From positions 1-11,582 of the forward strand of contig JAHZGF010000029.1 in the NCBI GenBank assembly GCA_019420945.1: 11,582 bases of DNA. The letters run 5' to 3'. Source of the stretch: Clostridiales bacterium (lineage in GTDB: Bacteria > Bacillota > Clostridia > Oscillospirales > Oscillospiraceae). A model generated the notes under the pieces. The model saw only the letters and a program-made list of their open reading frames with translations, searched no databases and was not told the DNA's origin. Positions 6,960-11,582 of this stretch are shown here, in pieces (position 1 is the first letter of the stretch; each line of letters opens with the position of its first letter). A program made the translations under genes and the position numbers.

Positions 6960-7538
6960 ATGCCGAAAGATGGCAAGGGCCTCTTGCCTGTGGACGCTAT
7001 GGCGGCGGAGCTGGCCGCGCAGAAATCCGGGCGGGGCCGTTCCAAAATTTACAAAGAAATCAGCGACGAACACCGGGCCGAGCTGGTGAGCGCGGATATA
7101 CGCCGCAAAGCTGATGCGCTGGCCGAGCAGAAAGGGCGGGTTGAACTGTCTGACATTAACCAGGTGAAAGCAAGAGCGCAGGAATATCTTTCCGCTTGTG
7201 CTGAAAGTGGTACATTTCCCAGCATTTTAGGGTTGTCCGCGCTGGGTTTTGGATGCTCCAGGCAGTGGGTAAATGACTATTTGAGGGCGAACCCGAACAG
7301 CGAAAGCGCACAATACATTGAAAAACTGAAAGATGCCTTTGCCGATATTCTGGTAAATGCCAGCCTGGGCCGCTCCGCCGATTCAACGATGGGAATTTTC
7401 GTATTGAAAAACTGTGCTGGTTTTCGGGATCGCTACGAACTTGAACCCGTCACCCCTGCCCAGCCGCTGGGGGACACCGCAGACCGGGCGGCGCTGGAAG
7501 CCCGCATTGCTGGCAGCGTCGTTGTGGATGACGATTAA
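6960..7538 (+). CDS. Terminase small subunit-like DNA-packaging protein
   Basis: This 192-aa cytoplasmic protein fits the phage small terminase family (DNA-packaging protein gp3 type), which recognises the packaging site and delivers DNA to the large terminase. An HTH-like segment spans about 84-110 (GTFPSILGLSALGFGCSRQW). It is followed by a helix (about 117-135) and the family-like ending STMGIFVLKNCAGFRDRYE (142-160), which parallels the AIFxLKNxxGYxDK signature of such proteins. The basic N-terminus and acidic C-terminal tail fit DNA binding and oligomerisation. The start at 6960 has ATAGGAG at 6944-6950. No large subunit, portal or capsid gene is nearby, so in this context it would redirect a helper phage's packaging. 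A plain HTH regulator remains an alternative. Confidence 0.65.
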   Translation: MPKDGKGLLPVDAMAAELAAQKSGRGRSKIYKEISDEHRAELVSADIRRKADALAEQKGRVELSDINQVKARAQEYLSACAESGTFPSILGLSALGFGCSRQWVNDYLRANPNSESAQYIEKLKDAFADILVNASLGRSADSTMGIFVLKNCAGFRDRYELEPVTPAQPLGDTADRAALEARIAGSVVVDDD

Positions 7539-7557
7539 GTAAGGGGGCGGCGCTTGA

Positions 7558-7779
7558 TTGACAGTAAAAGAGGTTTCTTGCGCTACCGGCGTTAGTTTAC
7601 AAACTGTGTATACACACCTCCACAATGGGGCGCTGGCCGGTGAGTGGAACGGGAGCCGCTGGACAATCCCGGCATGGGAGTGTGTGGCCTGGTCTAACTG
7701 GCTATGGCGGCAGGGACGGGTACTGCAATTTCCGCCTCCCTACCCCCAGCGATTTATTGAACATTTCAACTTGAAATAA
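7558..7779 (+). CDS. Small excisionase-family HTH protein with TTG start
   Basis: This 73-aa protein reads TVKEVSCATGVSLQTVYTHLHNGAL followed by a wing GEWNGSRWTIPAWECVAW, the layout of the HTH_17/excisionase family, with a tryptophan-rich tail. The TTG at 7558 is the only sensible start: an in-frame TGA lies directly before it (7555-7557), and AAGGGGGCGG (7541-7550) is the ribosome site. It follows the TerS-like gene by 19 bases in the same operon. It could be a second excisionase, a packaging-related DNA-binding factor or a regulator. Confidence 0.65.
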   Translation: MTVKEVSCATGVSLQTVYTHLHNGALAGEWNGSRWTIPAWECVAWSNWLWRQGRVLQFPPPYPQRFIEHFNLK

Positions 7780-7810
7780 CTAAAAATCTTTGAAAGGAGA
7801 ATTTTTAACC

Positions 7811-8695
7811 ATGCCTAAAATTGAGTACACCACGCCGAGCAAGGCGACGAATGAGGCCACAAAGGAGCTTATCAACGTCCTTCACCGACATATTTCCGGG
7901 ACGAACTCCGCCTATTCTACATACGCCGCAGAGCGGGACAGAAACAAGGGGCTTTACACCGAGGCAGCTTTAGCGGCACAGGCCGCACAAGCGCAGGAGA
8001 GCGGGCGGCGGGCCGTGGCCCAGCAGATGGAAGATACACGGGCGGCGGTGCTGGCCGAGGTTGAGAAGATGCGCTCCGCCCTCTATGCGTGGATCGCTGA
8101 ACCGGCAAACCCGGCTTTTCTGGCACAACTCCGCACATACCATGATTTTGATTTGAAGATGGAGCAAATTGAAATTGATGCTATGGCGGAGCAAGCCGCC
8201 GGAAACTTTGTAGCGTTGCGGTGCTTAAATGCCGTGGCTGAAAAATCGGGTTTCCACATCAACACTCCCACCTTGCCCGACTACATGAAGGATTTAGATG
8301 CCATTCAACGGGGATTTGATGCCCTATACCTATATGCCCCGCAAGGCGATGGACACAGCACCGACCTATTGCCGAATAAAAATTACCGTGGCATTGACTA
8401 CGGGCGGCCCACCTCTACCGATGTTTCTATTGCCGTGGCCGGTGCAAAGGCCCTTGAAGGGACGTTGCGGGAGATTCAAGAGCGATGGAGCGCACACGTC
8501 CAGCCGACCATTACCAAAACGGAAGATTTGTCCGCCGATGAAGTCGACGACATTGTAAACGCAGCGGCCCGCAAAACTCCCGATGCCGTGACAGTAGATC
8601 AGAACAGCACGGCAGAGGACGAGGCCCGCCGAATGGGGGCGGAGATGGCCGAGGCAGACCGCCGAGCCGCAGAGGGCCGGAAGTTCTACTTTTGA
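7811..8695 (+). CDS. Unassigned alanine-rich coiled-coil protein
   Basis: This 294-aa protein has no signal peptide or membrane segment. The first half is rich in Ala, Glu and Gln and predicts long helices (about 45-110: AALAAQAAQAQESGRRAVAQ, then AEVEKMRSALYAWIAEP). A less repetitive middle follows (YHDFDLKMEQIEIDAMAEQA, then NFVALRCLNAVAEKSGF), and the C-terminus is acidic and Ala-rich (EDEARRMGAEMAEADRRAAE). The start at 7811 has AAAGGAGA at 7793-7800; an in-frame TTG at 7790 precedes that site and is rejected. It sits between DNA-packaging-type genes and is followed closely by 8707. The scaffold-like composition would fit a capsid-assembly modifier, but that is a guess. I do not recognise a named family with confidence. 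Confidence 0.8.
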   Translation: MPKIEYTTPSKATNEATKELINVLHRHISGTNSAYSTYAAERDRNKGLYTEAALAAQAAQAQESGRRAVAQQMEDTRAAVLAEVEKMRSALYAWIAEPANPAFLAQLRTYHDFDLKMEQIEIDAMAEQAAGNFVALRCLNAVAEKSGFHINTPTLPDYMKDLDAIQRGFDALYLYAPQGDGHSTDLLPNKNYRGIDYGRPTSTDVSIAVAGAKALEGTLREIQERWSAHVQPTITKTEDLSADEVDDIVNAAARKTPDAVTVDQNSTAEDEARRMGAEMAEADRRAAEGRKFYF

Positions 8696-8706
8696 TGGAG
8701 GCATAC

Positions 8707-9012
8707 ATGGATCTGACAGCATACGAAAGGGAAACCATCATCAACTACAACGAGGGGGAACCCACGGCCAGCGTCTACACCCACAACCGCGCCCTGCGGC
8801 GCACACTGGACAAGCTGGCCCAGGAGCGCCCGGAGGATTGCAGGGTTGACAGGGTGAGCCATGAGGGAACCGCCGTCGACTACATCATTCCCAAAGCGTG
8901 GGTAAAAATCAGACCGCCCCGTATCGCAAGCGAGGCACAGAAAGCGGCCAGCCGTGCGGCGGCACAAAAGGCCAAACTTGCCCGCGCAAATACCCGGCAC
9001 GGGGACGATTAA
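8707..9012 (+). CDS. Unassigned small basic protein of mobile elements
   Basis: This 101-aa protein begins MDLTAYERETIINYNEGEPT, continues ASVYTHNRALRRTLDKLAQERPEDC, then a central strand region and KAWVKIRPPRIASEAQKAAS, and ends in a basic Ala/Lys tail. I recall similar small proteins of unknown function in Firmicutes phages and integrated elements, but no assigned role. The start at 8707 has GGAGG at 8697-8701; an in-frame ATG at 8695 overlaps the previous stop (ATGA-like overlap) and is a second possibility. It is the last gene of the plus-strand operon and is followed by a terminator hairpin at 9059-9087 shared with a convergent gene. Confidence 0.75.
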   Translation: MDLTAYERETIINYNEGEPTASVYTHNRALRRTLDKLAQERPEDCRVDRVSHEGTAVDYIIPKAWVKIRPPRIASEAQKAASRAAAQKAKLARANTRHGDD

Positions 9013-9058
9013 AACCACGGCGGGATAAGAGAGGGTAACTATACCGCCACGACATAAA

Positions 9059-9087
9059 AGGGGCCGGGGAACTCCACCCCGGCCTCT
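9059..9087. terminator. Hairpin between convergent genes
   Basis: GGCCGGGG (9062-9069) and CCCCGGCC (9077-9084) pair perfectly around AACTCCA, and the stem can extend by three more pairs. On the minus strand it is followed by CCTTTTA, which suits the end of the repressor gene. On the plus strand no T tract follows, so it would be a weaker stop for the operon ending at 9012. Confidence 0.65.
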
Positions 9088-9088
9088 C

Positions 9089-9295
9089 TCAAAAAACCTT
9101 ATGCGTGTCTCTTGTAATGATTTGAACATCTGCGTTCAGAATATCTGCTATTTTTATAATCTCTGCATGGGTAAAAGTATCACGGTATAATTTATTTCTC
9201 ATGCTTTGCGGTTCAATCCCCAGTTTTTCCGCTAAAGACTTCACCGTCATTTTACGCTCTATTAGCAGTTGCTTGATTGCTTTTGCACCGGCCAT
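9089..9295 (-). CDS. Cro/CI-like HTH repressor
   Basis: This single-domain XRE-type DNA-binding protein of 68 aa reads MAGAKAIKQLLIERKMTVKSL, then AEKLGIEPQSMRNKLYRDTF (helix-turn-helix about 20-42) and AEIIKIADILNADVQIITRDT. It lacks the C-terminal dimerisation or protease domain of full-length CI, so control by RecA-driven self-cleavage is unlikely. It is the only minus-strand intact gene in the island and stands opposite the genes at 9568 onward, the usual arrangement of a lysogeny switch. ATG 9295 is chosen because the promoter at 9319-9347 would start RNA near 9312; an in-frame GTG at 9307 would leave almost no leader. No strong ribosome site is visible. Its likely operators are the AGTAC-containing repeats at 9321-9417. 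Confidence 0.8.
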   Translation of the reverse strand: MAGAKAIKQLLIERKMTVKSLAEKLGIEPQSMRNKLYRDTFTHAEIIKIADILNADVQIITRDTHKVF

Positions 9296-9318
9296 ATCAT
9301 CACCCACTTTACATGAGC

Positions 9319-9347
9319 ATTGTACTTAACATTTCTTCCTGTGTCAA
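9319..9347 (-). promoter_or_regulatory. Repressor promoter
   Basis: On the minus strand TTGACA (9342-9347) and TACAAT (9319-9324) are separated by exactly 17 bases. This promoter would drive the repressor at 9295, with RNA starting near 9312. An imperfect inverted repeat, TGTACTTAACA (9321-9331) and TGTCAAGTACA (9342-9352), overlaps both promoter boxes and is a good operator candidate. Confidence 0.78.
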
Positions 9348-9388
9348 GTACAGTGGTATATTCATAATCAAATACGAGTATGTATCTA

Positions 9389-9417
9389 TTGACAGCATAC
9401 CTATATTCGAGTACAAT
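9389..9417 (+). promoter_or_regulatory. Divergent promoter for the small genes and integrase
   Basis: TTGACA (9389-9394) and TACAAT (9412-9417) are separated by 17 bases, the same near-consensus pair as the opposing repressor promoter. Its -10 lies in CGAGTACAAT (9409-9417), sharing AGTACAAT with the -10 of the repressor promoter. A related CGAGTATG lies at 9375-9382. Shared AGTAC elements suggest one regulator acts on both. Confidence 0.78.
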
Positions 9418-9516
9418 ATAAACAGGCACAACAAGCCACAAAAAGAAAGCCCCTTGCACCTACGCCGACCAAAGCACGATGCAAGAGGCAGTACCTACCC
9501 ACCACAAAGGGGGCCG

Positions 9517-9567
9517 GTATCATCATTATATCGGCTTCCTCCCGGAAAAACAAGGAGGAAATGATAC
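9517..9567 (+). promoter_or_regulatory. RNA hairpin masking the ribosome site of the 44-aa gene
   Basis: The ribosome site GGAGGAA (9554-9560) is perfectly complementary to TTCCTCC (9536-9542). The next seven bases ATGATAC (9561-9567), just before the start codon, are perfectly complementary to GTATCAT (9517-9523). Together they give 14 pairs interrupted by a 12-base bulge on one side, burying the whole initiation region. Upstream, GCCCCTTGCA and TGCAAGAGGC (about 9449-9489) form another hairpin in the same leader. Confidence 0.65.
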
Positions 9568-9702
9568 ATGGATAAAGAATTGGAAGCACTGCGGGAAGAA
9601 GCGTTAAAGGTGATTATGGCATTGCCAGAGGACAAACAAGTGGAGATGTGGAACATCATCAGATACTTTTATAGGAGGAAGGAGGCCGCCCAGCATGGAT
9701 AA
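9568..9702 (+). CDS. Small unassigned protein, 44 aa
   Basis: A short ORF reads MDKELEALREEALKVIMALP, then EDKQVEMWNIIRYFYRRKEA and AQHG. It has an amphipathic helix, a break at LPED and a second helix ending in basic residues, a pattern seen in small regulatory proteins of phages and plasmids, but I cannot assign a family. Its ribosome site GGAGGAA (9554-9560) is strong but lies in a self-complementary hairpin. It is the first gene after the promoter at 9389, and its last 8 bases overlap the start of the next gene (ATGGATAA). Early position opposite the repressor suggests an antirepressor or switch role, which is inference. Confidence 0.65.
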   Translation: MDKELEALREEALKVIMALPEDKQVEMWNIIRYFYRRKEAAQHG

Positions 9703-9904
9703 GAGCCACGCCCAGGCCCAAGAAACCCGCAAGCGCAATGCCCAGGCCCGGAGAGAGCGCCGTGAGCGGGAGCGGGTGGAGTTAGAGGAAACAATCAATA
9801 CCTTGCGACAAATCCGGCAGAACCCCAAAGCGACACCCGGCGAAAAGCTGGAGGCCATAAGGCTGCTGACTGAGTTGGAGCGAAAAGGATACATCTGCAT
9901 TTGA
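9695..9904 (+). CDS. Small basic coiled-coil protein, 69 aa
   Basis: The product is highly charged and helical (MDKSHAQAQETRKRNAQARR, then ERRERERVELEETINTLRQI, then a turn NPKATPGEK and a second helix LEAIRLLTELERKGYI). The arginine-rich first half could bind nucleic acid and the regular Leu/Ile spacing in the middle could form a coiled coil. ATG 9695 lies 9 bases after GGAGG (9681-9685) and overlaps the end of the 44-aa gene by 8 bases, so the two are translationally coupled. The integrase follows after a 60-base gap with a weak hairpin. Function unknown. Confidence 0.72.
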   Translation: MDKSHAQAQETRKRNAQARRERRERERVELEETINTLRQIRQNPKATPGEKLEAIRLLTELERKGYICI

Positions 9905-9915
9905 CAGTGAGGGGC

Positions 9916-9940
9916 GGGCCGGGGAAACCTTGTCCGGCCC
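9916..9940 (+). terminator. Weak hairpin before the integrase
   Basis: GGGCCGG (9916-9922) and CCGGCCC (9934-9940) form a GC-rich stem, followed only by TCTGTTC rather than a T run. It may reduce but probably not abolish read-through from the small genes into the integrase. Confidence 0.45.
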
Positions 9941-9964
9941 TCTGTTCAAGAAAGGTATGGTAAA

Positions 9965-11158
9965 ATGGCAAGCACAAAACTGATGGAGACGAAGGACGGA
10001 CGCCGGTTCTTTCAGATCAGCGTCTCCCGTGGATATGGGAAAGCCCCATATAAAACGCGCTGGTACTGGCCGGACGGCTGGAGCAAGCGGACGGCGGAGC
10101 GAGAGGCCGCAAAACAGGCCGTTGCTTTCGAGCTGGCCTGTAAAAATGGTGAAGTCCTAAACCGCGCCCAGGAGCGGGAGAAAGCCGCCCAGGAGGCCGC
10201 AGAGGCGGCAAAGCTCAAAACCGTGCGTCAGTATGCGGACGGCGTGTTTATGCCCACCAAAGAGGCCACCTTTTCGGAAAACGCCCGGTCAAGCTATCGG
10301 ATGTTCCTGGACAAGCATATCTTCCCGGTGCTGGGGGACGTACTCTTAACGGTAGTCACCCCGGCCATGCTTCAAAAGCTGCTGGTGGACTTCCAGCGGG
10401 CCGGATACGCCCACGCCACGGCGGTGAAGCTGTACAACATCCTCAACGGCCTTTTTGAAATGGCCTTTCTGGATGACAGTATCCCCATGAATCCCATGTT
10501 GAAGGTAAAGCGGCCAGCGCCCCGGAAGGGCGAACAGCCCAAAGAGGAAAGCGACAAAGCCTATACTGTGAAAGAATTGGGCTATATCCTGTCCTGCGCC
10601 GCCCAGGAGCCGCTGCAATGGCAGACATACATCTCCCTGGCTGCTGATACCGGCCTCCGCCGTGGGGAGTGCTGCGGCCTCCAATGGTCAGATATTGACT
10701 TCAAAGCCGGTACGGTCACGGTACGGCGCAATCTCCAATACACAGTTGCGGCGGGAATCTACGCCACAAGCCCCAAAAACGGCAAAGTGCGCGTGGTAGA
10801 TGTGGGGCCGGATGTGCTGGCCCTGCTGAAGCATCTGCGGGAGGAACAGGCGCAGTCTTGTATCTCCAAGTGGTGCTTCACGCAAGAGGGGACAGCGGAG
10901 CCGATGCACCCCCAAAGCCCTACCCGGTACTTTCAGAAATTCGGCAAGCGATACAACGTCAAAGACTTCCACCCCCACAAGCTGCGTCACAGCTCCGCCT
11001 CTATCGCAATCGTCCACGGGGCCGATGTGGTCAGCGTGTCGGAGCGGCTGGGCCATAGCGACACGGCGGTCACGCTGCGGATGTATGCCCACGCCAATGA
11101 AGAAAGCATCCGGCGGGCCGGTCAGATCGTCAGGGACGTACTGAAGCAAAGCGTATAA
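9965..11158 (+). CDS. int: Tyrosine integrase of the tRNA-Thr island
   Basis: This 397-aa integrase would recombine the element's attachment site with the 3' part of tRNA-Thr. Residues about 1-65 form the arm-binding domain, about 85-180 the core-binding domain and about 198-390 the catalytic domain. The catalytic set is complete: Arg232 (ADTGLRRGE), Lys271 or Lys274, His338 and Arg341 (HKLRH), His364 (RLGH) and Tyr374 (LRMYAH). It is only distantly similar to the tandem pair at 554-3144, notably with HPHKLRH instead of FHDLRH and an Ala-rich helix at 66-84. ATG 9965 follows AAAGG (9951-9955); an out-of-frame ATG at 9957 also lies there. It ends 187 bases from the attachment repeat, with a strong terminator in between. 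Expression probably comes from the promoter at 9389. Confidence 0.94.
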   Translation: MASTKLMETKDGRRFFQISVSRGYGKAPYKTRWYWPDGWSKRTAEREAAKQAVAFELACKNGEVLNRAQEREKAAQEAAEAAKLKTVRQYADGVFMPTKEATFSENARSSYRMFLDKHIFPVLGDVLLTVVTPAMLQKLLVDFQRAGYAHATAVKLYNILNGLFEMAFLDDSIPMNPMLKVKRPAPRKGEQPKEESDKAYTVKELGYILSCAAQEPLQWQTYISLAADTGLRRGECCGLQWSDIDFKAGTVTVRRNLQYTVAAGIYATSPKNGKVRVVDVGPDVLALLKHLREEQAQSCISKWCFTQEGTAEPMHPQSPTRYFQKFGKRYNVKDFHPHKLRHSSASIAIVHGADVVSVSERLGHSDTAVTLRMYAHANEESIRRAGQIVRDVLKQSV

Positions 11159-11184
11159 AACAGCGTGGATTTCATACCACGTTT

Positions 11185-11218
11185 CACGGGCCGGGGAGCA
11201 ATCCCCGGTTCGTTTTTT
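11185..11218 (+). terminator. Integrase terminator
   Basis: CCGGGGA (11191-11197) and TCCCCGG (11202-11208) pair around GCAA, extendable outward by ACGGG with TTCGT, followed by six T residues (11213-11218). It is a textbook intrinsic terminator about 30 bases after the stop. A further small inverted repeat, CGTGG/CCACG, lies at about 11164-11181. Confidence 0.9.
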
Positions 11219-11225
11219 ACCCTAC

Positions 11226-11249
11226 CTCAATCCTTTGCTCAATCCTTTT
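11226..11249 (+). repeat. Right-end arm-type repeats, two copies of CTCAATCCTTT
   Basis: CTCAATCCTTT occurs at 11226-11236 and 11238-11248, with the same 12-base period and the same orientation as the pair at 3514-3536. The cluster lies about 100-120 bases inside the right attachment repeat, comparable to about 120-165 bases for the left cluster. Likely integrase arm sites. Confidence 0.65.
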
Positions 11250-11307
11250 GAAAATCTGCTATTTTGTGTGTTTTTCAAATCTATCTCAAAAGTTATGAAA
11301 ACAAAAC

Positions 11308-11340
11308 AAAAAGCACTCAAAACCGAAGTTTCAAGTGCTT
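11308..11340 (-). terminator. Island-borne terminator for tRNA-Thr
   Basis: Read on the minus strand, AAGCACTTGAAAC and GTTTTGAGTGCTT form a stem with two mismatches around a TTCG-like loop, followed by TTTTTG. It lies within the island, immediately downstream of the tRNA-Thr 3' end, and would replace the original terminator left behind at 3289-3324. Confidence 0.7.
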
Positions 11341-11345
11341 AATGT

Positions 11346-11421
<76 letters not shown>

Positions 11422-11533
11422 GAATCCGTTCCCAAATGGGAACTATCTGGAACAGGCCAAGCCTGGAATTTTCCTGGCCCGGGGCGAAGCCCCGGTGGCT
11501 TATCCAAACAGCCAAGCGGCTGGAACATTTAAA
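11422..11533 (-). other. Hairpin-rich spacer between tRNA-Asp and tRNA-Thr
   Basis: No gene. Several short hairpins are visible: GTTCCC/GGGAAC around AAAT, CCGGGGC/GCCCCGG around GAA, and CAGCC/GGCTG around AAGC. They would fold in the tRNA precursor and may guide processing. Confidence 0.5.
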
Positions 11534-11582
11534 TGGCGACTCGGAAGGGACTTGAACCCTCGACCTCCGGCGTGACAGGCCG
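11534..11582 (-). tRNA. tRNA-Asp(GTC), 3' part, cut by the window edge
   Basis: On the minus strand the anticodon stem with loop CTGTCAC (anticodon GTC), the variable region, the T-arm GAGGG TTCAAGT CCCTT, the 3' acceptor strand CCGAGTC, discriminator G and encoded CCA are all present. The D-arm and 5' acceptor strand lie outside the window. It is upstream of tRNA-Thr in the same tRNA cluster. Confidence 0.9.

Noticed and set aside
6588..7073. 161-aa minus-strand frame over the origin region
   Set aside because: Antisense to two well supported genes and crosses the iteron region; no start signal or recognisable motif.

Overview
The window reads as a stretch of chromosome from a Gram-positive gut-type Clostridia bacterium. 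An Oscillospiraceae-like host is my inference from the fairly GC-rich genes, the consistent AAAGGAG/GGAGG ribosome sites, the DUF6809-like gene and the style of the integrases; no ribosomal marker is present to prove it. Mobile DNA dominates the window and no metabolic genes are visible.

Left flank (1-3325): a short unassigned leader, then a tightly packed three-gene unit. It holds a 100-aa DUF6809-like protein (248-550) and two paralogous tyrosine recombinases (554-1756 and 1717-3144) whose reading frames overlap by 40 bases. The second recombinase carries an extra copy of its N-terminal DNA-binding domain at its C-terminus. The unit ends in an intrinsic terminator (3174-3212). A second, perfect terminator hairpin (3289-3324) was probably the original terminator of the neighbouring tRNA-Thr.

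Island (3326-11390): a 45-bp perfect direct repeat, identical to the 3' part of tRNA-Thr(GGT), lies at 3326-3370 and again inside the intact tRNA gene at 11346-11390. It brackets an element of 8,020 bp with its own tyrosine integrase next to the tRNA. Repeated CTCAATCCTTT motifs just inside both ends look like integrase arm sites. The cargo, left to right, is: a broken ParB-like remnant; a strong promoter and a leader with a terminator (possible attenuator); an excisionase-like HTH protein; a 778-aa primase/SF3-helicase replication protein; an iteron-bearing candidate origin; a terminase small-subunit-like protein; a second small HTH protein; two unassigned proteins; a divergent Cro/CI-like repressor; two small overlapping genes; and the integrase. 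No capsid, portal, tail, large terminase, lysis or relaxase gene is visible. An integrase, a repressor switch, a self-contained replicon and a TerS-like gene without structural genes is the signature of a phage satellite (PICI/P4-like). This is the most notable content of the window.

How it would work: the repressor (9089-9295) sits under one of two divergent, near-consensus promoters, and the opposing one drives the two small genes and probably the integrase. A second promoter at 3921 drives the replication and packaging genes through a leader terminator. Induction would allow excision by integrase plus an HTH excisionase, replication from 6765-6860, and packaging into a helper phage's capsid via the TerS-like protein. 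The helper, and the induction, are inferences.

Right flank (11391-11582): the rest of tRNA-Thr(GGT), a hairpin-rich spacer, and the 3' part of tRNA-Asp(GTC), all on the minus strand as a tRNA cluster.
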